This document shows, piece by piece, positions 18,433-27,328 of a DNA stretch of 64,000 bases. Source of the stretch: Prochlorococcus sp. AG-409-G20. Its GTDB lineage: Bacteria > Cyanobacteriota > Cyanobacteriia > PCC-6307 > Cyanobiaceae. The DNA lies in contig QCJW01000002.1 in the NCBI GenBank assembly GCA_003215775.1, positions 62,001 to 126,000 of the forward strand, in the 5' to 3' direction. The translations under genes and the position numbers were made by a program. The notes under the pieces were generated by a model, which saw only the letters and a list, made by a program, of their open reading frames with translations, made no database searches and was not told where the DNA came from. How positions within the stretch are numbered: position 1 is the stretch's first letter; each line of letters starts with the position of its first letter.

Positions 18433-18651
18433 TTACCAGAAATCTCTAGCGAAAGATTCACTCTGGATTCTTTCAAGACATCTTCTATTTCTTATAGGAC
18501 CTTCCGCAGAGCAAGCAGTTGTTCGGCATTCGCCGGTAGGCCACAACTCACCTCTCTGATAAGCCAAAAGAATGCTTTCATAGTGATTCTGAGACCTGTT
18601 TTTAATCGTCTGCATAAATTCCCTAAGCATTCTGATCAAAGGAAACCACAT
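18433..18651 (-). CDS. Small Arg/Cys-containing hypothetical protein
   Basis: A 72-residue ORF starting with ATG. It is basic and contains three Cys (GECRTTACSAEGPIRNRRCL) near residues 41-58, a spacing that could bind a metal or form disulfides. Its base composition is clearly less AT-rich than the flanking spacers, which supports a real gene or a functional RNA. I do not recognise the family and no membrane segment is visible. Confidence 0.4.
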   Translation of the reverse strand: MWFPLIRMLREFMQTIKNRSQNHYESILLAYQRGELWPTGECRTTACSAEGPIRNRRCLERIQSESFARDFW

Positions 18652-18784
18652 AGCTATACTTATAGCGATAAGAACTAATACTCACCTTCGAAAGCTCAAC
18701 TAAGCAATTCAACCAATTAAGCTATTTTTGCTAAATGTCAAGGAAGAAGCGAGATAATATTTTCGTTTCTTCATTCTATTTTAG

Positions 18785-18792
18785 AAAGGAGA
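18785..18792 (+). promoter_or_regulatory. Strong Shine-Dalgarno before the TPR/OGT gene
   Basis: AAAGGAGA lies 7 bases before the ATG at 18799. Most genes in this window lack such a full purine-rich site, so it both fixes this start and suggests efficient translation. Confidence 0.6.
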
Positions 18793-18798
18793 ATATTT

Positions 18799-20970
18799 AT
18801 GTTTAAAAATGAAAACGAATCTAAGACTAAAATTAATAACGCTGAAGCTCTCAAAGAAGTGGAGTTTTTAATTAGAGAAGGAAGAACAAAAGAAGCGAAG
18901 TCAAAGCTAATTAATTTAGCCAAGAAAGGCTTAAAAAATTACCACCTATATAAACTTTTTTCAGATATTTTTGCGATAGAAGGAAAATGGGAACAAGTAA
19001 TATACAGTCTCAAAAGATCAATAATATATAAACCAAGGTGCCTTACATCTATTAATAATATGGGAATTGCATATTCTCAATTAGGTCAATTTAGTGATGC
19101 AATAAATTTATTCAGAAAAGCTCTAATTATAGATTCAAAATCATCTGAAATAAGAACCAACTTAGGAAATGCATTACAAGATTTAGGAGATATTGAAGGC
19201 TCTATCAAAGTTTATTTAGAAGCACTTAAATTGCAAACAAACCAGCCTCAAATTTATTTTGGACTTGCCAATGCATACAAAGAGCTTGGAAAATCAGAAC
19301 TAGCCATTCAGAATTATGAGAAGGCAATCAGAGGGAATCCAACTTATTTAGAGGCAATTAATAATCTCGCTCTATCTTTAGAGCAAAAAGGAGAAGTTAG
19401 AAAGGCAATCAAATATTTACAGAAAGCTTTAAAAATTGAACCGTATAGAGAAGATTGTCTAATTAACTTAGGGCAAGCATACGAAAAGATTGATAATAAA
19501 ATTTTTGCTTTAATGGCTTACAAAAACTCTTTGATGATAAATCCAAAAAACACATCAGCTATCTCCAATATTGCACATCATTACAAATCAGAATACAAAT
19601 ATAGATGTGCGATTAATGCATATAGAAAATTACTAGATATAGACCCTATAAGAATAGATGCAAAAGAATCTATTATTGAATGCTTATCAATGACATTTGC
19701 TTGGGAAGATAGTGCAAGTCAAAGCAACACAATAAATGAAGTCATTTTAGATAAAGAAGCAATTTCACCAGGCATCCTACTTGCTTTAAATGATGATCCG
19801 GCAGTTGAGTATAAAATTGCTCAAAAATACTTCAATAGCAACTTCGATTACAGCCAGATAAAACTAAAAATCAATCAAAATTCAAAAATTAGAATAGGTT
19901 ATTTCTCAGGTAATTTCTACGAACACGCAGTCATGCATTTGATCATGCCTTTGTTTGAGAAGTTTAATAAATCAATATTTGAAGTCTATGCATATTCGTT
20001 TGGAGATAAAGTTGAAGACTCTTATACAAATAGAATAAAAGTTAATGTTGATTGTTTTAGAGACATAAGATCTATTGACGACGACAATGCCGTTGACATT
20101 GCCCGAAAAGATAATATTGATATTGCAATAGACCTTATGGGTTATACAAAAAACTTTAGAATGGGGATATTTGCTAAACGAGTAGCACCAATACAGATCT
20201 CATATCTAGGGTATCCAGGAACAACCGGTTCAGAATGTATTGACTATATTATTTCCGACAAAGTAATAATACCAGAAGAATATAAGAAATTCTATAGTGA
20301 GAAGGTAATCTATATGCCCAACAGTTACCAAAGCAATGATAATAGAAAAGTAATTTCAGATAAAAAATTCTCAAGAAGTGATTGGAATCTTCCAGAAGAA
20401 GGCTTTGTGTTTACCTGTTTCAGTAATATATACAAAATTGATTTGAATTCATTCAGTGCTTGGATGAAAGTTCTATTAAATACTAAAAAGAGTGTTTTAT
20501 GGCTTTTAAAGTCAAACAAATACGCCGAATCTAATTTACAAAAAGCTGCTTATAAAGCAGGAATTGAACCTAATAGAATTATCTTCGCTAATAGAGTTCC
20601 CCTCGAAATCCATTTAGCAAGACATCAATGTGGAGATTTATTCCTTGATACATTTAACTACAATTCTCATACAACTGCATCTGACGCTCTATGGGCAGGA
20701 ATGCCACTGGTGAGTCTCAAAGGAAAGACATTTTCTTCTAGAGTAGGAGCAAGTCTCTTAACTGCTTTAGGATTAGATGAGCTAATAACTTCAAATGTCA
20801 ACGAATACATTTCTTTAGCAATAGAGTTAGCGCAAAATCAAAGTTCTTTTAATAAAGTAAAAAACAAAACTAAAAGATTAAGACTAAGCTCTCCTTTGTT
20901 CAACTCAAAGCAATTTATGCAAGATCTAGAGACTCATTTGATATCACTAAAAAAAGCTAACTTTATTTAG
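18799..20970 (+). CDS. TPR protein with O-GlcNAc-transferase-like (GT41) domain
   Basis: A 723-residue SPINDLY/OGT-type protein. About eight TPR units fill residues 15-310 (for example INNMGIAYSQLGQFSDAINL and IYFGLANAYKELGKSELAIQ). The GT41 catalytic half follows: RIGYFSGNFYEHAVMHL near 364, ISYLGYPGTTGSECIDYI near 470, CGDLFLDTFNYNSHTTASDA near 613 with the donor-binding HTT, and SSRVGASLLTALGL. Eukaryotic and some bacterial relatives add GlcNAc or fucose to Ser/Thr of cytosolic proteins; the substrate here is unknown. It has no signal peptide. AT-rich codon use and position beside tRNA-Ala suggest accessory DNA. Confidence 0.85.
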   Translation: MFKNENESKTKINNAEALKEVEFLIREGRTKEAKSKLINLAKKGLKNYHLYKLFSDIFAIEGKWEQVIYSLKRSIIYKPRCLTSINNMGIAYSQLGQFSDAINLFRKALIIDSKSSEIRTNLGNALQDLGDIEGSIKVYLEALKLQTNQPQIYFGLANAYKELGKSELAIQNYEKAIRGNPTYLEAINNLALSLEQKGEVRKAIKYLQKALKIEPYREDCLINLGQAYEKIDNKIFALMAYKNSLMINPKNTSAISNIAHHYKSEYKYRCAINAYRKLLDIDPIRIDAKESIIECLSMTFAWEDSASQSNTINEVILDKEAISPGILLALNDDPAVEYKIAQKYFNSNFDYSQIKLKINQNSKIRIGYFSGNFYEHAVMHLIMPLFEKFNKSIFEVYAYSFGDKVEDSYTNRIKVNVDCFRDIRSIDDDNAVDIARKDNIDIAIDLMGYTKNFRMGIFAKRVAPIQISYLGYPGTTGSECIDYIISDKVIIPEEYKKFYSEKVIYMPNSYQSNDNRKVISDKKFSRSDWNLPEEGFVFTCFSNIYKIDLNSFSAWMKVLLNTKKSVLWLLKSNKYAESNLQKAAYKAGIEPNRIIFANRVPLEIHLARHQCGDLFLDTFNYNSHTTASDALWAGMPLVSLKGKTFSSRVGASLLTALGLDELITSNVNEYISLAIELAQNQSSFNKVKNKTKRLRLSSPLFNSKQFMQDLETHLISLKKANFI

Positions 20971-20984
20971 GATATAAAAGTCTG

Positions 20985-21003
20985 TTTGAAAACCATTTTC
21001 AAA
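20985..21003 (-). terminator. Hairpin abutting the tRNA-Ala 3' end
   Basis: TTTGAAAA and TTTTCAAA form a perfect 8-bp stem with a 3-base loop directly after the tRNA discriminator base, followed on the minus strand by CAGACTTTTATA. It is likely the tRNA terminator or a 3'-processing signal. Confidence 0.45.
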
Positions 21004-21076
21004 TGGAGCCAAGCGGATTCGAACCGCTGACCCCCTGCATGCCATGCAGGTGCTCTACCAGCTGAGCTATGGCCCC
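21004..21076 (-). tRNA. tRNA-Ala (anticodon GGC)
   Basis: A full cloverleaf can be drawn: acceptor stem GGGGCCA/TGGCTCC, D arm with AGCTCAGCTGGTAGAGC, anticodon stem CCTGC/GCAGG around loop ATGGCAT, and T arm with GGTTCGAATCC. The anticodon GGC reads the alanine codons GCC and GCU. CCA is not encoded. tRNA genes are common integration sites, and the accessory block with the TPR/OGT gene lies next to its 3' end. Confidence 0.95.
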
Positions 21077-21238
21077 AGTATTGAATTTTGAAGTGATGTC
21101 AAGCAATCTGAGAGATTCTGGTGAATCCCATATCTTGCTTAATATCCCCTGAATGTGATCAACAAGACAGAAGCTTGTCAAGCTCCAATCTCAAGAGATC
21201 AATAATCACGGGGCATCTCGGACAAGTGGTGCAAATTT

Positions 21239-21442
21239 TTGCGCCAAACCATTCAACTCGAGAATGAATCTTTGTGGTCAGTCCGCGGCCAAGGTCAGAA
21301 AGAAATCCAAAAAGTCAGGTTTCAGTTCACCTACCAAGAAGGATTAGGCAAAGGGAACCCAAGAGACTATGCAGTTCTTTCTTACGACTGGATCAGTCGT
21401 AACCAAAGCAAGATTATCACTGCCTTTGCCGAAGCTAGTTAG
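21239..21442 (+). CDS. Small conserved hypothetical protein
   Basis: A 67-residue ORF with a TTG start (RQTIQLENESLWSVRGQGQK). It has balanced soluble composition, with an aromatic and charged pattern and no membrane segment or Cys. The evenly protein-like composition in a region flanked by tRNA-Ala and lexA suggests a real gene, but I cannot assign a family. It is convergent with lexA. Confidence 0.5.
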   Translation: MRQTIQLENESLWSVRGQGQKEIQKVRFQFTYQEGLGKGNPRDYAVLSYDWISRNQSKIITAFAEAS

Positions 21443-21560
21443 GAAACTGGACAATAGGTAGTTCTCTGGTTTAGTTAGATCCTCTGCCTGCAGTAAAGAT
21501 CAATTAACTTAATTACAATATTTTTATCAAAAATCAAATAAGGTTGTCAAAACCTATTTC

Positions 21561-22184
21561 TTATACTTCACGCCAAACAGCCAAAAGCTTCCCCTGTAAT
21601 TGAACTTGTTCAGCATCAAGTTCAATAGCCTCATAGGCTGGATTCGCAGCTTCAAGTCTCACCAACGAACCTTTTCTATGAAAGTGTTTAAGTGTAGTTC
21701 CACTACCAGGAACCATTGCACTAACCACAGTCCCATTTCTTATACGTGAAGGTTCTAATACTGGCTCCATTAAAACAACATCTCCATCAGCAATATGAGC
21801 ATCTACCATTGAATCTCCATTGACTGTCAAAGCAAAAATACCTCTTGTTTCAAGAACGGAAATCAGATCTAATCTCTGTTCTACATCATCAAACGTTTCA
21901 ACTAGGCCACCTGCAGCAATAGCACCAAGGACTGGGATTCCAGAGACTATTCCACCAATTAGTTGAAGAGTTCTTGCTTGGCCCTCTTGCCAAGTAATCC
22001 ATCCTTTTTCTTGCAGATGACGAAGTCTGCTTTGAATAGGAGCAGGTGATCTCAAGCCCATTGCTTGCATCATTTGTCTAATAGATGGGCTGTGATGATG
22101 AGCTCCTATGTAATCAACTAACCACTCATAAAGCTCTTTCTGGGCTGGAGTCAAAGATGTATCGGCAGGGTAGGCCACTAGCAA
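21561..22184 (-). CDS. lexA: LexA repressor
   Basis: SOS-type repressor and serine peptidase, 207 residues. The N-terminal winged HTH (HHSPSIRQMMQAMGLRSPAP) is followed by the self-cleavage site Ala-Gly in GAIAAGGLVE near residue 91, the catalytic Ser in GDSMVDAHI near 124 and the Lys in TTLKHF near 165. All residues needed for RecA-stimulated self-cleavage are present, which is not so for LexA of every cyanobacterium. A near-consensus LexA box lies 15 bp upstream, so autoregulation is likely. argF lies upstream on the same strand. Confidence 0.94.
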   Translation of the reverse strand: MLVAYPADTSLTPAQKELYEWLVDYIGAHHHSPSIRQMMQAMGLRSPAPIQSRLRHLQEKGWITWQEGQARTLQLIGGIVSGIPVLGAIAAGGLVETFDDVEQRLDLISVLETRGIFALTVNGDSMVDAHIADGDVVLMEPVLEPSRIRNGTVVSAMVPGSGTTLKHFHRKGSLVRLEAANPAYEAIELDAEQVQLQGKLLAVWREV

Positions 22185-22198
22185 ATCTCATTTCCGTC

Positions 22199-22212
22199 AA
22201 TACATTTGTACC
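22199..22212 (-). promoter_or_regulatory. Probable LexA operator (SOS box)
   Basis: On the minus strand GGTACAAATGTATT matches the published cyanobacterial SOS-box pattern RGTACNNNDGTWCB at all positions but one (T for C in the second half). It lies 15 bp upstream of the lexA start, the position expected for autorepression. Confidence 0.6.
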
Positions 22213-22236
22213 TGCCAAAAAGGGATCTGACAAGCT

Positions 22237-23193
22237 TTAAAGACCACCAAGCAAAGCTGCCAATAAAGCTTGTTGTGCATGCAGTCGATTTTCAGCCTGT
22301 TCAAAAATCCGACTTGACTGGCCTTCAATTAATTCTGAAGTTATTTCTTCCCCTCTATGTGCTGGAAGACAATGCATCACAATGGCGTTGGAATCTGCCT
22401 CTTCAAGCAATTCATTATTCAAACAAAATCCACTAAAGGACTTTTTTCTCTCTAAAAACTCTTGTTCTTGCCCCATGGAAGCCCATACATCTGTATAAAT
22501 AGCTTGTGCCCCCTTAACTGCTGCAGAAGGATCATTGTTTAACAAAATAGTTGTCTCAGGAAGAGCAATTGAAGAAGCTTTCTCTACAACCTCAGGCAAT
22601 GGTTCAAAGCCCTCAGGGGTAGCAATGTGAATATTAACTCCTAATAATGCTCCGCAAATCATTAAGGAATGAGCAACATTATTTCCATCTCCTATATATG
22701 CAAGTGTTTGCCCTCTTAATCCTCCAAAGGCCTCTTGCATTGTCATGAAATCTGCCAATGCCTGACAAGGGTGTTCTAAATCAGTAAGTGCATTTATTAC
22801 AGGAATTGAAGCCCACTTCGCATAATCCAAGATTTCCTCTTGTGCAAAAGTTCTAACTGCTAAAACATCACAAAAGCGACTAAGTACTCTAGCTGTATCT
22901 TTTAAGGGTTCTCCTCTTCCTAGCTGAGTAACTTGAGGGTTAAGATCGACTGTTTGACCACCTAATCTAGCCATTGCGACTTGAAAACTTACTCGAGTTC
23001 TAGTAGAAGCCTTTGTAAAAATTAAGCCTAATACTCTATTCCCCAAGTCAATTCTTCGGTTGCCTTTCTTTAACTGAATTGCTAATTCAATCAAAGCAGT
23101 AATTTCATCTGAACAAAGATCAGATGAAGAAAGGAAGTCACCGCCTTTAACGCCAGAGAGGGAGGCAGCGACACCATGGAAATTCTCGGCCAT
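22237..23193 (-). CDS. argF: Ornithine carbamoyltransferase
   Basis: Forms citrulline from ornithine and carbamoyl phosphate in arginine synthesis, 318 residues. Carbamoyl-phosphate motif STRTRVSFQVAMARLGG near residue 57, HPCQALADFM near 137, and the ornithine-loop Cys in HCLPAHRGEEI near 278 are all present. The gene lies between ftsH and lexA on the same strand; its pathway partner argB is about 14 kb away. The start ATG reads MAENFHGVAASLSG, giving the usual length. Confidence 0.95.
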   Translation of the reverse strand: MAENFHGVAASLSGVKGGDFLSSSDLCSDEITALIELAIQLKKGNRRIDLGNRVLGLIFTKASTRTRVSFQVAMARLGGQTVDLNPQVTQLGRGEPLKDTARVLSRFCDVLAVRTFAQEEILDYAKWASIPVINALTDLEHPCQALADFMTMQEAFGGLRGQTLAYIGDGNNVAHSLMICGALLGVNIHIATPEGFEPLPEVVEKASSIALPETTILLNNDPSAAVKGAQAIYTDVWASMGQEQEFLERKKSFSGFCLNNELLEEADSNAIVMHCLPAHRGEEITSELIEGQSSRIFEQAENRLHAQQALLAALLGGL

Positions 23194-23254
23194 GGAGGAA
23201 GCTACAAAGAATTGTTATAGGAGATCAAAGCACACTTAGTCACGTCAAAAGTGC

Positions 23255-25126
23255 CTATGACATTTTTTTAGGTAATGAGCTTGCAGCAAGCATATCTTTC
23301 AACTCTTCTCCTTCTATAACTTCCTTTTCAAGAATTTTCTGAGAAATACTTTCTAAAAGGGAAAGATTATGCCTAAGGATATTAAGTGCGTTGTCATGGG
23401 CTGTGTCAACTAAATTTCTAACCTCTTTATCAATAGCTTGAGCAGTTGCATCACTTACAACCCTTCTTGGGTTGTTATTTCCACCCAAGAAAGCCCCCCC
23501 GCCTTGTTTGTCATAAGCAAGAGGACCTAAAATTTCACTCATTCCATAAGTACCAACCATTTGTTCAGCTAAATCAGTTGCTCTCTGCAAATCATTAGAA
23601 GCTCCGGTTGTAATTTTTCCAAAAACAATTTCTTCAGCAGATCTTCCGCCCAGCAAAGTTGCAATTTGCCCTTCAAGATCCTCTTTTGAATTAAGAAAAC
23701 GCTCTTCTGTAGGCAGTTGCAATGTATAACCCAAAGCACTCATCCCTCTAGGAACAATTGAAATTTTTGCTACTTTTGATCCCCCTGGCATTAAATGCCC
23801 AACTATTGCATGACCGACTTCATGATAAGCAACGACTTTTTTCTCATCTTCTTGAAGAACTCGACTTTTTTTCTCAAGACCAGCAACAACTCTCTCAATA
23901 GATTCATTTAAATCTTTTTGTTCAACTTTCTTTCTTTTATCTCTTGCTGCTAGCAATGCAGCTTCATTAACCATATTAGCCAAATCAGCACCTGCAAAAC
24001 CACTGGTTGCCTGTGCAATTCTATCTAGGTCAACTTCTTCAGCTAACTTAATCTTCTTCACGTAAATCTCAAGTATCGTTTTTCTTCCTGAAAGATCTGG
24101 CCTGTCAACTAGAACCTGTCTATCAAACCTTCCCGGTCTTAACAAAGCTGCGTCTAAAACTTCAGGTTGGTTTGTAGCAGCTAAGACTATTACTGGTTTA
24201 TCTGTAGATGCAAACCCATCCATTTCAGTTAGAAGTTGATTTAAAGTTTGCTCTCTCTCATCATTTCCACCTACAACACCCATTGAACCAGATCTACTCT
24301 TACCTATTGCATCCAGTTCATCTATAAAAATAATGCATGGTGCCTTCTTTTTAGCCTGTTCAAATAAATCTCTAACACGAGCAGCACCAGCTCCTACAAA
24401 TAACTCTACAAATTCAGATCCAGAAATAATAAAGAAAGGGACACTAGCTTCTCCAGCTACAGCCTTTGACAAAAGTGTTTTACCAGTTCCAGGAGGGCCT
24501 ACAAGTAAAACTCCTTTAGGAATTCGTGCTCCAATATCAGTATATCTCTCAGGTGTTTTAAGAAAATCAACTATTTCTGTTAACTCATCTTTAGCTTCAT
24601 CTACTCCAGCAACATCATCAAAGGTAACCCTTGATTCCTCATCAGGAACATACACTTTTGCCTTGCTTTTAGTAAAACTAAGAGCACCTTGAGCTCCACC
24701 ACCACCCATACTTCTTCGAGCAAAAAATTGAAGAACTAAAATGAAAATCAATGGTGGGACAACCCAACTAAGAATGGTAGTAAAAATATTTGGCTTCTTA
24801 GGAGGGGCTGCAGCAAACTCGACTCCCTTTGACTCCAATCTTTGTGGTAAATCCATATCAAATATTGGTGTTGTGGCCAATACTGAAGGAGCACCTTCTT
24901 CAGGTGATTGAAGTTCATATCTAATTTGCTCTTGTGTTATATATGCTCTTTTAACTTCACCATCATTAACTTGGTTAATAAATAATGAATAAGGAACTCT
25001 TGGGACCTGCATTGCAGGATTAGGAACAAAACTGCTGATTAGAAGAAACAAGCCAAATCCAATCAGAATAAGATTAATAACTCCAAATCGACGATTAGGT
25101 TGATTATCATCTTGACGTATCGCCAT
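23255..25126 (-). CDS. ftsH: ATP-dependent membrane zinc protease FtsH
   Basis: Thylakoid or plasma-membrane AAA protease, 623 residues. Two membrane helices (about 18-36 and 113-134) flank a lumenal segment. Then come Walker A GPPGTGKT near 212, Walker [13 protein letters not shown], the second region of homology [11 protein letters not shown], and the zinc site HEVGH near 438. In cyanobacteria FtsH complexes degrade damaged D1 protein in photosystem II repair and other membrane proteins; several paralogues exist, and which one this is cannot be settled here. Confidence 0.95.
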   Translation of the reverse strand: MAIRQDDNQPNRRFGVINLILIGFGLFLLISSFVPNPAMQVPRVPYSLFINQVNDGEVKRAYITQEQIRYELQSPEEGAPSVLATTPIFDMDLPQRLESKGVEFAAAPPKKPNIFTTILSWVVPPLIFILVLQFFARRSMGGGGAQGALSFTKSKAKVYVPDEESRVTFDDVAGVDEAKDELTEIVDFLKTPERYTDIGARIPKGVLLVGPPGTGKTLLSKAVAGEASVPFFIISGSEFVELFVGAGAARVRDLFEQAKKKAPCIIFIDELDAIGKSRSGSMGVVGGNDEREQTLNQLLTEMDGFASTDKPVIVLAATNQPEVLDAALLRPGRFDRQVLVDRPDLSGRKTILEIYVKKIKLAEEVDLDRIAQATSGFAGADLANMVNEAALLAARDKRKKVEQKDLNESIERVVAGLEKKSRVLQEDEKKVVAYHEVGHAIVGHLMPGGSKVAKISIVPRGMSALGYTLQLPTEERFLNSKEDLEGQIATLLGGRSAEEIVFGKITTGASNDLQRATDLAEQMVGTYGMSEILGPLAYDKQGGGAFLGGNNNPRRVVSDATAQAIDKEVRNLVDTAHDNALNILRHNLSLLESISQKILEKEVIEGEELKDMLAASSLPKKMS

Positions 25127-25230
25127 GGATTCAAAATTAGGTGGAGTACCAAACTAGGATGTAAATCCATTAAACGTTAACCAAAGCTGGCGTAAGAACC
25201 GAACGTATTCAATAGAAATAGATATTTTTA

Positions 25231-26334
25231 CTATTTATCCATAGGTATTCGTACTTTTATTGCCCAATTATCTCCTAGATTCTCAAAGGAAATCCTTTTG
25301 GCGAGTAAGACTTCATCCATTCTTGTAAAACCAAGTTCAGCTAAAGGCGTTCTAGCGGGTTCTCCTCCGAGCAATTTAGGAGAAAGAATGACAAGCAACT
25401 CTTGAACACAACCTTCTTGAATAGCTTGAGAAGCAAGTAAGGGCCCACACTCCCATAAAACACGATTGCAATTTTTCTGAGCTAAGACCTCTAAAAGATT
25501 TTTAGGAGTAGATCTTTCCAATTGAACAAATTCTGGTCCCGCTGGAAACCGTTTCATTGACTTATTATTATTAATTCCAGATGCAACTAAAGTTCTAGCA
25601 ACAGTTGTATCCCAAAGTTGAGAATCAGCTGGCAAGTCAAGTTTTTGGGTAAAAACAACTCGCAATGGTTCTGGATTTGCAAGACCTCTAGTAGTCAATA
25701 AAGGATTATCATTCCGCAAAGTTCCTCCACCAATAATTACTGCGTCGCACTTCGATCTAAGATGATAAACACTTTCTCTAGCCTCAGTATTACTTATCCA
25801 TTGACTTACTCCATTAGGCAATGCAATTCGACCATCTAAACTCATTGCCCATTTAAGGATTCCCCAAGGTCTTCCATTTTTAACTCGAAAAATAAAGTCT
25901 CTATTTTGAAAAGTCGCTTGTTCCTCTAACACTCCTGTAACAACTTCTAATCCAGCATTTCTCAATATAGAAATCCCTTTTCCTGAAACTCTTGGATCTG
26001 GGTCCTCAATCGCAATAACAACTCTTTGAACTCCTGATTGCAATACAGCATCAGTACAGGGAGGCGTTTTCCCAAAATGGCAACATGGTTCAAGGGTTAC
26101 CACAAGAGTTCCTCCTCTAGCCTTTATTCCTGCTTGAACTAAAGCTTGAGACTCTGCATGAGCTTTACCAAAGCCAGAATGAAACCCTTCTCCGACCAGA
26201 ACTCCTGCTTTATCTAAAACAATTGCACCAACGAGGGGATTAGGGCTCGTTTCGCCTTCAGCCAGAGAGGCCAATTGCAGGGCTCTATCCATCCATTCAA
26301 TCCAACGAGCCTTTTGATCAATACTTTTACTCAT
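25231..26334 (-). CDS. ribD: Bifunctional riboflavin deaminase/reductase RibD
   Basis: Second and third steps of riboflavin synthesis from GTP, 367 residues. The N-terminal deaminase domain shows the zinc ligands HAESQAL near 58 and LEPCCHFGKTPPC near 80-91. The C-terminal reductase domain starts around 155 (RPWGILKWAMSLDGRIAL) and includes VIIGGGTLRNDNPLL. The start overlaps the stop of the upstream DUF3122 gene by 4 bases, indicating translational coupling. ribE is elsewhere in the window. Confidence 0.95.
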   Translation of the reverse strand: MSKSIDQKARWIEWMDRALQLASLAEGETSPNPLVGAIVLDKAGVLVGEGFHSGFGKAHAESQALVQAGIKARGGTLVVTLEPCCHFGKTPPCTDAVLQSGVQRVVIAIEDPDPRVSGKGISILRNAGLEVVTGVLEEQATFQNRDFIFRVKNGRPWGILKWAMSLDGRIALPNGVSQWISNTEARESVYHLRSKCDAVIIGGGTLRNDNPLLTTRGLANPEPLRVVFTQKLDLPADSQLWDTTVARTLVASGINNNKSMKRFPAGPEFVQLERSTPKNLLEVLAQKNCNRVLWECGPLLASQAIQEGCVQELLVILSPKLLGGEPARTPLAELGFTRMDEVLLAKRISFENLGDNWAIKVRIPMDK

Positions 26335-26834
26335 TTAACAAAGTCTGTTTCGCTCAAAGATCGCCATTCTTTAACTAAGTAAGGCGGTATGGGTAAATCA
26401 TTAAATGCACCTGGCAATTGCATCCTTAGTGGCTTGTTATTCCTGAGGTCTGCAAGCAATGGAGCAAGCAAAAACTCCGCTGCTGCTGCTCGCGAGTCAT
26501 TAGCCAGTTGCGGGTTTGAAAGTGTTATGTCTTCCAATTCCCAATTTTTCAGCCCAGCATGCACTTTAAGAGGAAGAGGATGGTCAAGCCTAAGAGTGCC
26601 AGGAAATCCAACAATTCTCAAAACAATATCCTCTTTATTAGGAGGCTGCTGGTAAGCAATAACTTGCCATGTCTCATAATCAACATCCCGAAGGCTCTCA
26701 AGACTCCTTAACAATTGGCTATCGCCAACACTTGTAATAACTTGTACCTGGGCATTTACAAAAACAGGAGAAGAAATGTTAAAGACCAACACTACTAGCA
26801 ATGAGAGTAGGGTTTTCTTAATCAACATAGTCAC
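26331..26834 (-). CDS. DUF3122 secreted protein
   Basis: Cyanobacterial protein family of unknown function, 167 residues. An N-terminal signal (LLSLLVVLVFNISSPVFVNA) ends in VNA, a signal peptidase I site, followed by a soluble beta-rich domain with YETWQVIAYQQP and LRIVGFPGTLRLDHPLPL. It has no Cys in the mature part and is probably periplasmic or lumenal. The stop overlaps the ribD start by 4 bases; no functional link to riboflavin is known to me. Confidence 0.75.
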   Translation of the reverse strand: MTMLIKKTLLSLLVVLVFNISSPVFVNAQVQVITSVGDSQLLRSLESLRDVDYETWQVIAYQQPPNKEDIVLRIVGFPGTLRLDHPLPLKVHAGLKNWELEDITLSNPQLANDSRAAAAEFLLAPLLADLRNNKPLRMQLPGAFNDLPIPPYLVKEWRSLSETDFVK

Positions 26835-26967
26835 TCCTTTTTTTGTAAGTGAGTATTTTCTTCTTGAACCTTAAAATAGAAAAGTTTAAATTGAGAAAAT
26901 TGCAAACAAGCTTTTGAATACAAGGCCCAATCAAAATCATATACTTTTGATAAGCCATTAGCTGTAT

Positions 26968-27249
26968 TTAATTATTATCAAAGCTTGTTTCTTCAGCATC
27001 AAGAAGAGAATCAAGAGTAACAGCCGATCGAATCAGTGATTGATACTTCTGAAGAATTCGTTGATTTCTTTCTAACCAGCGTCCAGGCTCATTACCAGCT
27101 ACTGAAGTACTACCATCAATCAAAGAGGCCTCGGTATCCAACAGCGCAAAATCATCTTGCTTCTGAATAAGAGCAATGAGCAACTCATGAAGCCTTTGTC
27201 GTCTCATCGGTGATTTGTTTATCGGATTAGTAGACTTTTCCACTTTCAA
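26968..27249 (-). CDS. Small conserved hypothetical protein
   Basis: A 93-residue soluble, mainly helical protein (MRRQRLHELLIALIQKQDDF near the N-terminus, then EPGRWLERNQRILQKYQSLI). It has no membrane segment or metal motif. An internal ATG (MRRQRL) at residue 15 could be the true start. It is divergent from cobL with 79 bp between the starts. I know of no function. Confidence 0.6.
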   Translation of the reverse strand: MKVEKSTNPINKSPMRRQRLHELLIALIQKQDDFALLDTEASLIDGSTSVAGNEPGRWLERNQRILQKYQSLIRSAVTLDSLLDAEETSFDNN

Positions 27250-27328
27250 ATGATAGTTAGAGCCTTCTTAAATTCAACTCCCTTAAAAATTTAATCACAA
27301 ACTCTCTTAACATTGCCATAAAATAAAA

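Noticed and set aside
26389-26655. Plus-strand 88-residue ORF
   Set aside because: Shadow of the DUF3122 gene.
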